Origin: Medicago truncatula
Lineage: Eukaryota; Streptophyta; Magnoliopsida; Fabales; Fabaceae
Reading direction: 5' to 3'
DNA length: 64,000 nt
NCBI RefSeq assembly: GCF_003473485.1
Contig: NC_053043.1
Span: 10,674,001-10,738,000, forward strand
Both the position numbers and the translations under genes were made by a program. Shown piece by piece: positions 43,677 through 55,640 of this stretch (position 1 is its first letter; every line of letters begins with the position of its first letter). A model generated the notes under the pieces. It worked only from the letters and a program-made list of their open reading frames with translations. It ran no database searches and was not told where the DNA came from.

Positions 43677-43694
43677 TGTCAAGTTAACCATATC

Positions 43695-46107
43695 AATATG
43701 CATAAACCACAACAGCAGTTGGTCATGCTGCTGTTAAGGTACCCTACTAGAAATACAGGTCTTCTACCTCAAATACATGTCTATTTCAACCTTGGTTACT
43801 CGATATTTTCCTCCACCTTGTTCATTGCAGATTGCAATGTGTCATGAGTTTCAAGGTGGTGAATCTCATTTTTAGTGTTTTTATCACATTCAAGTGAATC
43901 TCGTTGACAAAATTGGTATACCTCTTTGTTTTGTACTATCATTAACATATGTATTCTACTGATTATCACCTTACATGTATGTTCTTTTATATATTAAAAA
44001 TAAAATGTACGTTCTTTTAATGTTTTTATAACTATCACTTACTTATGTATTCTACTGATCACCACGTTACATGTATGTTCTCCACATTGTTCATTGATCT
44101 TTTGTTAAAGCTATCTGACTCAAAATTAATAAAAGATGAGAATAAATTTTATAAATTTATTTTTTGTGTGAGAAATTTAACATTGCTGAAAATTGGTTAA
44201 TCTTCTGTTAATTTTAACTGTTTTTCTGCTTCTCATACTTATCTTTTTCATCTAGCCTACAGAATAGCCAGTCAAAAGTAATTTTGTATGTCCGGTTTCA
44301 TTTCTAGAGGGGACACAATTTACTCCAAAGGTGTAAAATTGATTGTGATATATTTGATTGCTCTAGAGTAAAGTGTGTGTTTGGTTTGAAGTTTGGCGCA
44401 ACAAAAGTGAGTTTGGCACAATTAGTGCAATATTTACATTGAAAGAAACAGAGACTCTCCAAATTGGAGAGTTTAAGAGCATGAATTCGGGAAGGACTTT
44501 TGGTTTTTCAAGGAACCCCGGATCAAGCGATATTTGGTTCCAACTTGGGTCGTAATTTTCACCCACGAGTCCAATACTAAGGTCGGGTATTTATGGGTGA
44601 ATGAGTCTTTAGCCTAGTATTTCTTGTTGATTGCGATACTATGAGATGGGAGTCAGACCTAAAGAGAGATTTGCTTTGCTAGAGTGAAGCCGGCGATGCA
44701 CACTTCATATTTGACTTGGTTGTTAGAAGTAGGGAAGGAAAAAGTCAGGGATACCTCCATTATCAAGGCTTCATCGCTTAGAAGTAGACTTGCTTCACTT
44801 TCTTTCATATTTGGGTGTCATCGACCACGAAGTCTGCTAATACCTGGCTTTAAGAGCTTTTCTTGATTCGAAAGAAATATGTGAAGGCATTGGAATTAAA
44901 AGAAATGGAGTTTGAATTGTGTTGACCGTTTTAAAAAAAAATAAATCTGAAGTTCTTTATGAAAAAGGTTTTCCTCATTTAACTGAACTTTCCTTAATAA
45001 ATGAAGGTTGAAGAAAAGAAATAAAGAACTAACTAAAATTAAGAACAAAGGAAAAAGGAAAGAACACATATTTTTATACTAGTTCAAAACAATCTGTTGT
45101 TACATTTAGTCCTCCCCTTACAGAGAGATTTAGCCTTCATCACTCAAAGGACTTAATCAACTAAACAAGTATTCTTTGCTCTACCTTTGCAGGAACTTTA
45201 AGTATTCCTACTTTGCCTCTCTAAGCTTACACCACTAGAACCTTGTAGTCTTCTCAACAACTACTAGCAATCGCCTTGTTGAGTAACCAAATGTTTACAG
45301 TCTCTTCAGACTTCCTTCCTTTACTGTAAATAAGTTTGCCACTACTGAAATGAGTTACAACATTTGTATCTTAATTAGTTGAAAGTCGAGTAGATGAGTT
45401 TTACTTTCATATAGAGTATATTACAATTAAGGTGTTTGAAAAAAAAAACTTGACTGATAATAACTTTCAACATAGAGGATAATCATATAAGCTCTGTATG
45501 TATTCTAGGCTTTTTCTGAATAGTACATTTTATCTTAGAACATGCCTTTTCTTTTCTCTATTTTTTTTTTCTTTTTTTCTTTTCTCTCATCCATGGATGT
45601 TTAACAGAAGCGTATTATGGTGACTAAAGTCGTATGATTTCCTGTGTATAAGACTTAGTCATTCATCTCAATTTGGACTTCAAAGGTCTGCATGGTACAT
45701 TTATCATGGTTTAGGACTGGCTCTTGCTGCAGAGTCTTCAACTTCATCTGTTAAGGATGTAATTGTTGGCATAGTAATTTCCACATTGCAATTGTACAAC
45801 TAAACATTTGAAATATTAGAATCATTTCAGGATATATTGTATTATCGGAGAGTTGACAGAGAGGGGTAGAGAGAGAGAGATAGTTCTTTTCTTATAGTGC
45901 TTCTAGTTGATCTTCAATCTTATACTAAAGGAATTCATTCACCCAAGAATGTGGAGCAACCACTTAATCCAGGGTGATAAGTATCAGAAACACATAATCA
46001 CAGGATGTGCATGTATGAGTTAGGCCATAAGATTAGAGGATACACTTTTAGCCCTTGATTGTTTCTATTTGAATAGAGGATGCGATCAGAGAGTTTTTAA
46101 ATAAAGT
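43695..46107. repeat. Flank repeat R1 (downstream of gene B)
   Basis: About 2.4 kb that recurs downstream of gene C (48845-51349 plus 53454-53600). Shared marks include GGTCATGCTGCTGTTAAGG, GATCTTTTGTTAAAGCTATC and CCTTGATTGTTTCTATTTGA. Small indels separate the copies, including a 60-bp extra stretch at about 44305-44370. No conserved reading frame is seen. Confidence 0.85.
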
Positions 46108-46502
46108 TAAAAAAATTCTTTGACATTTAGTGACAAAAAATGATGATTGAAATTGTTTGAAGGACTAAAAGTGGAAGAAATTTTTTAGAGGGATTAAAAC
46201 AAAAGGTTTGTATATTTATAAAGACAAAAAACATATTAAACCCTTAAAAAGAAATTACCAATTCGATCTAAATGAGAATTAAAAATTATTTTTGTGAATT
46301 GGTTCGGTTTTAGTTCAGTTTTAAAAAAATGGTCCAATACAAAACAACATTCAAATGCATTTAAAAAATTTCCATTTTCTAAATTCATTTGCGGTTTTGT
46401 TTTGACTCGGTTTGAATTTAAACACCTTGCTAGAAACCTGAACGGACACTATACAAGATTGTCTAAACACAGAGAGACTGAGCGTGTGTGAAGGGTGATT
46501 TG

Positions 46503-48839
46503 ATGATGTCAGAGTTGCAGACCCGAAAGCTTGACACCGTCGACGGCGAGTCTCAACCTCAAAAAGAAGAACAAGAACACCCAAAGGTAATTAATTTTAC
46601 ATATATATGCTCTTTGCCTCTTTCCAAGATCTACGGTAATTCATAATGAAACAAAATCTCAATTTAATTCTAGCTATCAAAATAAGTTAGATACATGATA
46701 TATTTATGCAAGTAAGTGATTCCATGTTTATGCTGCATACCTCTTGTGTAGGAAACCTGGGTAGCGAAATTTAATGTCAATTTAGATTTTGCGTAAGGCA
46801 TGCCGATATTGTTTAGGTAGCTTATTGATTTTGTTTGACGATATGCTAGGTGGATGACATTTCTGTGGGTTGTGATCAATTACCAGATGGAGAATGCCAG
46901 GTAATTGAATTAGATTGTCAAAATGATATTTCTGAAGGAAGAAAAGAATTTCCCGCACCTGCTCTTGGTATGGAATTTGAGTCATATGATGATGCTTACA
47001 GTTATTATATTTGCTATGCCAAAGAGCTGGGATTTTGTGTGAGGGTTAAGAATTCATGTTTCAAGCGAAATAGCAAAGAAAAATACGGTGCAGTGCTTTG
47101 TTGTAGCAGTCAAGGTTTCAACAGAACAAAAGATGTTAACAATTTGAGAAAAGAAACCAGAACTGGTTGTCCTGCCATGATAAGGATGAAGTTAGTGGAG
47201 TCTCAGAGATGGAGGATATGCGAGGTTACTCTCGAACATAACCACGTCTTAGGTGCTAAGATACATAAATTAGGTAAAAAGATGGGATGTGGAACTAAAA
47301 AGAACTCGTTGCCTAGTTCTGATGCGGAGGGGGAAAACAATTAAGGTATATCATGCACTTGTGATAGATGCAGGAGGTAATGGTAATTCAAACGCCAATG
47401 CAAGAGACGACAAAAGTTTGTCTGAATATTCTAATAAGTTGAACCTAAGAAAAGGTGACACACAAGCCATTTATAATTTCGTCTGTCGTATGCAACTAAC
47501 TAATCCAAACTTCTTTTATTTGATGGATTTCAATGATGAAGGACATTTGAGGAATGCATTATGGGTTGATGCCAGGTCCAGAGCTGCATGTCGTTATTTT
47601 AGTGATGTCATTTATTTTGACAACACTTATTTGTCAAACAAATATGAAATTCCTCTTGTGACTTTTGTTGAAATAAATCACCATGGTCGATCAGTGTTAT
47701 TAGGTTGTGGGTTGCTTGCAGGTGAAACAACCGAATCGTATTCATGGTTGTTTAGAACATGGGTTACTTGTATATCAGGATGTTCTCCTCAAACTATTAT
47801 TACGGATAGGTGCAAGACCTTGCAAAGTGCAATTGCAGAAAATTTTCCCAGATCTCATCATTGTTTTGGCTTGTCATTAGTTATGAAAAAAGTACCAGAA
47901 AAACTGGGAGGGTTGCGCAATTACGATGCAATCAGAAAAGCACTGATTAAAGCAGTTTATGAGACATTGCAGTTTATGAGACATTGAAAGTGATTGAATT
48001 TGAGGTGGCATGGGGATTTATGATTCGACATCTTGAAGTTAGGGATCACGAGTGGCTGCGTTCCCTATATGAAGACCGAGTTCATTGGGCTCCAGTATAC
48101 CTAAAGGACAAGTTTCTTGGTGGAATGTCTACTAGACGCCCTAGTGAGAGCATTGGTCCTTTTTTTGATAAATACATGCACAGACATACACCTTTGAAGG
48201 ACTTTCTTGACAAGTATGAATTAGCTCTTTATAAGAAGCACCAGGAAGAATCTTTAGCAGATATTGAATCTAGAAGCTCTAGCCCCTTGCTGAAAACCAA
48301 ATGCTCTTTTGAACTGCAGTTGTCTAGCATGTACACAAAAGAAATATTCATGAAGTTCCAATTTGAAGTGGGAGAAATGTTCTCTTGTTTTGGTACTACT
48401 CCACTACGTGCAGATGGCCCCATCATAATCTTCTTGGTCAAAGAGCGTGTTTTGATTGAGGGAAACAGACAGGAGATAAAGGATTTTGAAGTTGTTTACA
48501 GTAAATCAGCATGTGAAGTCCATTGTATTTGTTGTTGCTTTAATCTTTATGGATATCTATGTCGGCATGCGCTGTGTACTCAATTTTAATGGGGTGGAAG
48601 AGATTCCTCCTAAGTACATTCTTTCACGGTGGAAAAAAGATTACAAACGCCTTTATATTCCTGATTACAACTCTGGTAGTTCTGATGATATTGAACGTAT
48701 TCAATGGTCTAATCAGTTATTTGGAAGTGCCTTACAAGTTATGGAGGAGGGGATGATTTCTATAGACCATTACAACGTAGCGCGTCAGGCTTTTGAAGAA
48801 TCACTTAATAAGGTTCATGATGTAAAACTTGAGAGATGA
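46503..48839 (+). pseudogene. Broken FRS6-like gene (gene C)
   Basis: It has the gene A structure: exon 46503-46586, intron, exon 46850-48839, with FAR1 domain, IITDRCK core and the N-terminal half of a SWIM finger (CICCCFNLYGYLCRHAL). Three lesions break the frame: one extra G near 47330 (GCGGAGGGGGAAAAC against GCGGAAGGGAAAAC in gene A), a 17-bp tandem duplication (47953-47969 and 47970-47986), and a 2-bp loss near 48578. The first gives a stop at 47342, leaving about 192 residues of which only the DNA-binding domain is whole. Compared with gene A it has 21 extra in-frame bases near 47275 (AAAAGATGGGATGTGG). A truncated DNA-binding-only protein could still be made. Otherwise it is a pseudogene. 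Its 5' flank and intron resemble gene A, but its 3' flank matches that of gene B. Confidence 0.88.
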
Positions 48840-51516
48840 ATAAACAACAACAGCCGTTGGTCATGCTGCTGTTAAGGAATCCTACTAGAAATACAGGTCT
48901 TTTACCTCAAATACATGTCTATTTCAACCTCGGTTACTCGAAATTTTCCTCCACCTTGTTTATTGCAGATTGCAATGTGTCATGAGTTTCAAAGTGTATC
49001 ATAGTGTCAAAGAGATATTCAATTTAGAATTGAAGCAAGATGAATAAAAGGAAGGAATTTATCATGAGTAATGTGATAAAAAAAGGTGTTACCCAAACAT
49101 AAAATATTCACTGCATAAAGCCTATTAAACCTGTAATGCTATATAGGTCTGTGAGAATGTTAAGACGATTGAGTGAATTCAAAAGACAAGAGAGGCATTA
49201 GGGATATTATTATTGAAGAGAGACTCTTTATAGCTTTCTTTGTAGAAAAGGCAGTGAATCTCATTTTAGTGTTTTTATACCTGTTTGTTTTTATCACATT
49301 TTAGTGAATCTCGTTGAGAAAATTGGTATACCTCTTTGTTTTTGTACTATCATTAACATATGTATTCTACGGATTTTCACCTTACATGTATGTTCTTTTA
49401 TATACTAAAAAAAATGTTTGTTCTTTTAAATGTTTTTATAACTATCATTTACTTATGTATTCTACTGATCACCACATTACATGTATGTTCTCCACATTGT
49501 TCATTGATCTTTTGTTAAAGCTATCTGACTCAATTAATAAAAGATGAGAATAAATTTTATAAATTTATTTTTGGTGTGAGAACATTGCTAAAAATTGGTT
49601 AATCTTCTGTTAATTTTAACTGTTTTTCTGCTTCTCATACTTATCATTTTCATGTAGCCTACAGAATAGCCAGTCAAAAACAATTTTGTATGTCCGGTTT
49701 CATTTCTAAAGCGTGTGTTTGGTTTAAAGTTTGGCACAACAAAAGTGAGTTTGACACAATTAGTGCAATATTTACATTGAAAGAAACAGAGACTCTCCAA
49801 ATTGGAGAGTTTCAGAGCATGAATATCGGGAAGGACTTTTGGTTTTTCAAGGAACCCCTGATCAAGCGATATTTGGTTCCAACTTGGGTGGTAATATTCA
49901 CCCACGAGTCCAATATAAGCATTTCTTTCCATTACTAAGGTCGGGTATTTATGCATGAATGACTCTTTAACCTAGTATTTCTTGTTGATTTCCGATACTA
50001 TGAGATGGGAGTCAGACCTAAACAGAGATTTGCTTCACTAGAGTGAGGCCGGCGATGCACGCTTCATATTTGACTTGGTTGTTAGAAGTAGGGAAGGAAA
50101 AAGTCAGCATACCTCCATTATCAAGGCTGTCATCGACCACGAAGTCTGCTAATACCTGGCTTTAAGAGCTTCCCTTGATTTGAAAGAAATATGTGAAGGC
50201 ATTGGAATTAACAGAAATGGAGTTTGAATTGTGTTAACAGTTTTAAAAATAAAAAATAAAAATTCAAAGTTCTCTATGAAAAAGGTTTTCTTCATTTAAC
50301 TAAACTTTCTTTAATTAATGAAGGTTGAAGAAAAGAAATAAAGAACTAACTAAAATTAAGAACAAAGCAAAAAGGAAAGAACACATATGTTTATACTAGT
50401 TCAAAACAATATGTTGTTACATCTAACAGAGAGATTTTGCCTTCATCACTCAAAGGACTTAATCCACTAAACAAGTATTCTTTGCTCTACCTGTGCAAGA
50501 ACTTTAAGTATTCCTACTTTTCCTCTCTGCACCACTAGAACCTTATAGTCTTCTCAACAACTACTAGCAATTGCCTTGTTGAGTAACCAAATGTTCACAG
50601 TCTCTTCAGACTTCCTTTCCTTTACAGTAAATAAGTTTGCCACTACTGAAATGAGTTACGACATGAGGAGTTTGTATCTAAATTAGTAGAAAGTCGAGTA
50701 GATGAGTTTTACTTTCATATAGAATATTACAATTAAGGTGTTTGAAAGAAGAAAAAAAACTTGACTGATAATAACTTTCAACATAGAGGATAATCATATA
50801 AGCATTGTAAGTATTCTAGGCTTTTTCTGAATAGTACATTTTATCTTAGAACATGCCTTTTCATTTCTCTCTTCTATCTTCTCTATTTTCTTTTTCTTTT
50901 CTATCATCGATGGATGTTTAACAGAACCTATTATGGTGACTAAAGTCGTATGATTTCCTGTGTATAAGACTTGGTCATTCATCTCACATTGGACGGGTCA
51001 TCTTCTACATTCAACGTATACATGGGACATTTATCGTCGTTTAGGGACTGGCTCACGCAGAGTCTTCAACTTCATCACTAAAAATGAAGTTAATCTTATA
51101 GAGAAGATATGTATGTTAAGGATATAACTGTTGGCATAGTAATTTCCACATTGCAATTGTACAACTAGACATTTGAAATTACTAGAATCATTTCTCAGGA
51201 TTTATTGTATTATTGGAGAGTTGACAGAGAGAGGGGAGTGTGAGAAATAGTTCTTTTCTTAGTCCTTGATAGTGCTTCTAGTTGATCTTCATTCTTATAC
51301 TAAAGGAATTGATTCACCTAAGAATGTTGAGCAACCAAATGATCCAGGGTAGGGATGTCAATGGGGCGGATCGGGGGCGGGGGATACTTCCCCGATCCCC
51401 GCCCCGCCGGTGTATTTGTTTCCCGTCCCCGATCCCCGCCACGGGGGAACATTTTCCCCGATCCCCGTCCCCGCGGATCCCCACGGATCCCCATTATTTT
51501 TTTTGTCCCAAATTAA

Positions 51517-52747
51517 GGGGGATGTATTGGATTTGGATTCTATGGGATTTTAAATGACTTTTTAGTTATGAAAAAGTCGTGTGGTATTCAATCAAGGCTT
51601 TTTGAAACTTAAAAAAAGTCTTGTGGTATTCAATCAAGATCCTTTGTCATTTTAAAAAAGTTTTGAGGTATTCAATCAAGACTTTTCATCACTTAAAAAA
51701 AGTCTTGTGGTATTCAAAATCATTCAAATTTCGAATGATTGTTTAATAAATTGGATTTTGATGGATTTTGTGGGATTTTGTAGTGTAATTTTAACAAGAA
51801 AAAGTATTTCATGAAAAGATGAAATTTCTTGAGATTGTTTTTCTTTTAAAAGTTACTATCTCTTTCTTCTCCTCTCTCTCTCTCTCTCTCTCCCTCTCCC
51901 TCCCCTCCCCCTCCCCCTCCCTATTCTCTCCTTTCTCTCTTCGTTTCTCCATCTCTCCGTTCTCTCTCTCTCATCTCTCATTCCCCCTCTCTCCCTCTCT
52001 CTATCTCATAAAAAAATAAAAAAATTTATTGAGAATATTATGATAGAGAGTAAGTCGTAATCAATGTTCCGTAAATCGAGTGTTAACTCTCTGAGATTAC
52101 CGAGTTTACGTTTTTAGGTACAAAAATCGTGTTAACTCTGAGGTAAAATCGATTTTTGGTAAAATTGGAAGGTTTAACGAGTTTAACTGAGTTAACACTC
52201 GATAAACTCGTGTAACTCGATCGATTTGTAATGGCTGACACAATATATTTTTTTGAAAGATTTGTAAGTGCTGGCATAATTTTAAATATGTACAATTGAA
52301 TTTTGTGGGAATAACATTTTTAACAAATAAAAAATGTGTATTGAGAATAATGTGCTAGAGTGTTTTTTAGTCCCTTAAAATCTTATAAAATCCATAAAAA
52401 TCTTAAAATTTGAAAATCAATAGTAAAAGAATTTTTTATAGGTTTTATTTTTCTTTATTCAAACGCTAGAATTTATTTGTTCATTATTTTTATCATTCAT
52501 GCTTGTAAGTTTATTTTTTTTCCCCTAAAATTCATTGAATCCTTTGAAATTTTAAAATCACATAAAATCCTTTGAAATCTTTAAAAGTCAGTGTGATAAA
52601 TCCTTTAAAATCTTGAGTGTATAAAGTCTTTTACATAAAAAGTATTTAAAAACTCACAAAATCAATACAATCTCATACAGTCTTTTAAAATCTTAAAAGA
52701 CTTTTTTATTAAAATAGTCTTTTAAAATCCTAATCCAATACACCCCC
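51517..52747. mobile_element. PIF/Harbinger-like element nested in the hAT-like element
   Basis: Ends GGGGGATGTATTGGATT and, inverted, GGGGGTGTATTGGATT, flanked by TAA on both sides (51514-51516, 52748-52750), the 3-bp TWA duplication typical of PIF/Harbinger. 1231 bp without a recognisable transposase. Subterminal DNA repeats GTCTTGTGGTATTCAATCAAG three to four times (in variants). A pyrimidine tract lies at 51870-52010. Confidence 0.82.
51870..52010. repeat. CT/CCT pyrimidine microsatellite
   Basis: About 140 bp nearly free of purines on the plus strand, mostly CTCTCTC and CCCTCCC units, inside the nested Harbinger-like element. Confidence 0.9.
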
Positions 52748-53600
52748 TAAAGCTGTATTTTATACAGAAATGTCTTCTTAATTTGCAAAAACTTGCTCAG
52801 GAATTGGTTCTGTTACAACTCTATGAACCATTTGACACATAATAATTCTGCAATAGCTTTTTCACTTCAGAAGCTAATGAAGTATGCATAGAAGAAAAAA
52901 TTAAAGTATGTATGGATGAAGAAACATAGAAGAAGAAACAAAACTGGATCTGCAGCATAACCCAGGAGTATAAAGCGTAAAACATAGAAGAAAAAACGAA
53001 TCTGGATCTGGATCTCGCTTGCGGAAAACAAAGAAGAGGAAACAAAGCGTAAAAGGAAGCTTAGATCAGTGAAGGTCGAAAGATTGGAGATTCGGAGGCG
53101 CAGCTGGGTTTGGAACCCATGAGATGAGATGAGATTGTGATACGGGTTCAGTAATAACAACCAAAACCATTCTTTTACATTTTTTTATTTTTTATTTTAT
53201 TAAACCATATATGAAAAGTCCAAAAACCCACCGAAAAACATTAAAGCTTTTTAAAAACACAAGAACATTACAGTATTTTCACGGGGGTCGGGGAATCCAC
53301 GGGGTGGGGGATACTTCCCCGATCCCCGCCCCGGAATGTCTACAGGGGGAATATTTCTCCCCGTCCCCGCGGGGGAAAATTCCTCGAAAATGGGGCACCG
53401 AATGGGGAATCCCCGCGGGGATCCGCTCTGAAAAATCCCCACTGACATCCCTAATCCAGGGTGATAAGTATCAGAGACACAAAATCACAGGATGTGCATA
53501 TATGAGTTAGACCATAAGATTAGAGGATACACTTTTAGCCCTTGATTGTTTCTATTTGAATAGAGGATGTGATGAGAGAGTTTTTAAATAGAGTTTCACT

Positions 53601-54348
53601 GTATGCTTGACATTCCACCTGTTGATCAACATGTTATTAAATGAATTGTACCAAATGACTTGTTAAATACATTTGATACACTTTATTTTGACGCTTTGAT
53701 TTGGAAGGTTTGACTTCAAAATCTCCAGAGGCATGACTTTTACTTTGATGGAGCTGGTTCAGTCCAAAGGCATAGTTGAGATGCTTTAATATGTAGTCAT
53801 GGATCATCAAAGGCATGATTTATGTGACTAAATGCTTTGACTCTAGAAGCTTTGTGGATTTTGGCTTCTCTTTTCACATAAAGATCTAGCTTGTTTTTAT
53901 ATATTTCTTTGGTTGTTGTTCTAACAGTTTGCAACCGGTTTAATGAAATCTAGGGCCAATTTGCTACACATAAAATATCAATATACAGTCTTGAGATTTA
54001 TAAACTGAAGGATCTCAACAAAGATTCCCTCTTGCATGCTATGCGACTTTTAATTTAGTAAGAATATATCCACCCGATTATGACTTAACCAATTGGCAGA
54101 GATTCAAAAGGAATAACAGAAGAAACTCATTAAAACCAAAAATACCTATTGTTGCAGTTGGAAATAGTGAAATAATCAAACAATAGTCCAACAATGCATT
54201 CATAATAACATTTGTCAACATAATGAAGTAAACTTGATTAAAACGATAAATCCTAACTGCGATTGATTTCTATCCATTACCAGCAAGCAGATGAGGGTGC
54301 TTCAAAACAGGGTAGGGTGTTCAAAATTCATCAGCTAATTACAAAATA
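53601..54348. other. Intergenic between R2 and TRM112
   Basis: AT-rich DNA ending in the 3'UTR of TRM112 (minus strand). Nothing else recognised. Confidence 0.5.
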
Positions 54349-54717
54349 TCAGACCTCATCCTCGTGAAGAAGCATATTTGGAATGCCCTTTTTGACAGGG
54401 AACCGTCGTCCAGTCTCTGGGCAAACAAGAGCACCTTCTTCAAGGTGGAGTTCCAAGAGGGCATGGTGAAACCGGTTCAGAAATTCATTTGAATCCAGCA
54501 TGGAAGAGTCAGCCTCTTCAGGTAGTTCAGTGTATCCCATTCCCCGCGATGCTTCCACAAAAGCCTTCCACTCAATCTTCTCAAACATCTTTTTCAGAAA
54601 GTCACCATTCATTTCCACATTCTTTTCCACCACTTTCTCTGCTTCTATGCGCAATGGAAAACCATTCACCACACCCTTAATGTTTGAAGATAGCATATTG
54701 TGTGTTAACAGTCTCAT
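54349..54717 (-). CDS. TRM112: TRM112-like methyltransferase activator
   Basis: A coding region of 122 codons in one exon. It begins MRLLTHNMLSSN and ends CPETGRRFPVKKGIPNMLL, both diagnostic of eukaryotic Trm112. The central helical part (FLKKMFEKIEWKAFVEASR, LNRFHHALLELHLEEGAL) also fits. Trm112 is a small zinc-knuckle-derived partner that stabilises several SAM methyltransferases acting on tRNA, rRNA and translation release factor. Only one Cys of the classical zinc site is kept, as I recall for plant copies. Arabidopsis homologues are TRM112A/SMO2 types, needed for cell division in organ growth. A 5'UTR intron is likely (see 54745). Start ATG: no in-frame ATG upstream fits the family. Confidence 0.93.
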   Translation of the reverse strand: MRLLTHNMLSSNIKGVVNGFPLRIEAEKVVEKNVEMNGDFLKKMFEKIEWKAFVEASRGMGYTELPEEADSSMLDSNEFLNRFHHALLELHLEEGALVCPETGRRFPVKKGIPNMLLHEDEV

Positions 54718-55361
54718 CTTTCCAAATTGATCAAATCTTCCGCCCTACAATTTCAGAACTCCTATGTCCCTACAATACCATTCAAAGTAATACATTTTTA
54801 ATTTCCAATGAAACCAAGTCCATGTCCAGTTTCATTTCAGTTTGTGCTTTTCTTGACGATGAACAATACATTTCTAGGTATAAGAACACGGCACAACAGA
54901 TGCATATGTTTACCAATGAAGAATACAAAATAAACCAGAATGCACAAGTACTTTTGTTCTTATTTAGAAGTTACAAAAACTAAAACCATAAGCCTGGTTT
55001 ATGAATATATTTTTGAATCCCACACACGATTTCCTTACATTTGAAGACACAAGACATGAGGCATTTGGTAGTGTTGGATCATCTAGTTTTTTCAAAATTA
55101 ACTTTCTTATTAGTGACCGACTATAACAAACAGAAAAAAGAATGCATGTAAGATCCTTGACACCTATACCCTACAGCTTTGCCTACAAAAATGAGTCGAA
55201 TGAATGACCTAAACATTCCTAAAAAACGAAGAACAGATCGATGCTAAGAACTCCCACCATGGTGAGGTCCAAGAAAGTGTTGCATTCATTATCGATCTTT
55301 ATACACAACTTTTAACTACCCTGACAAACTTCTCAAATTGATTTTAAATTTCATAAACAAT

Positions 55362-55522
55362 TTAATGATGTTTATCACTTTAATAGAAAATCAAAAATAA
55401 AAGAAAGACGGCTAAGTGGTAGTGTCCCTTCGGCCAAGTCATCTTTTCTACACTAAAACTTAGCCATCTTTTCTTTCATTCTTGATTTTTTACATTTATT
55501 TCAAAGTGATAAACATCATTAA
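55362..55522. mobile_element. Palindromic MITE in TRM112 leader intron
   Basis: TTAATGATGTTTATCACTTT pairs with the inverted right end, and the pairing continues at GGCTAAGT / ACTTAGCC. Length 161 bp. Nearly the whole element folds back. Confidence 0.8.
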
Positions 55523-55525
55523 GAG

Positions 55526-55640
55526 TACGTTTACAAAAATTGATTTTGATTATACTTACATAAAAGTGAGTTGAACAATTAACTTGAGGCTAAAAATCAA
55601 TTATATTTGAACACATTCACATAAGAGAAACCAAACATAC
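55526..55640. mobile_element. Short family A MITE
   Basis: GTACGTTTACAAAAATTGAT at the left and AAACCAAACATACAC at the right, with TAAAAGTGAGTTGAAC inside, as in the element at 38724. It lies next to the palindromic MITE. Confidence 0.55.

Larger units (their letters stand above)
51350..53453. mobile_element. hAT-like non-autonomous transposon (2.1 kb)
   Basis: Flanked by a perfect 8-bp duplication ATCCAGGG (51342-51349, 53454-53461). The uninterrupted site TTAATCCAGGGTGATAAG survives at 45963-45980 in R1. Ends are TAGGGATGTCAATGGGG and, inverted, TAGGGATGTCAGTGGGG. Subterminal DNA at both ends is G+C-rich (CCCCGATCCCCGCCCC), in sharp contrast to the neighbourhood. TIR start and 8-bp duplication indicate hAT. 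There is no transposase frame. Confidence 0.88.
48845..53600. repeat. Flank repeat R2 (downstream of gene C), split by a hAT-like element
   Basis: Second copy of R1. It runs 48845-51349, is interrupted at 51350-53453 by a transposon, and resumes at 53454 (AGGGTGATAAGTATCAGA) to about 53600 (GAGAGAGTTTTTAAATA), where homology to R1 ends. An extra block of about 250 bp at 48990-49255 is absent from R1. Confidence 0.85.

Noticed and set aside
44363-49956. Similar antisense frames at 44363-44566 and 49588-49956 as a conserved gene pair
   Set aside because: They lie in the R1/R2 repeat and differ in frame and length between copies, so similarity reflects DNA duplication and not coding selection.
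51282-51557. Pro/Arg-rich frame of 91 codons across the left end of the hAT-like element
   Set aside because: It crosses the insertion border and reads the G+C-rich terminal repeat; not a gene.
52821-53160. Overlapping minus-strand frames in the right part of the hAT-like element as a transposase remnant
   Set aside because: No hAT dimerisation motif or other recognisable domain; Phe/Leu/Ser-rich readings are typical of AT-rich non-coding DNA.
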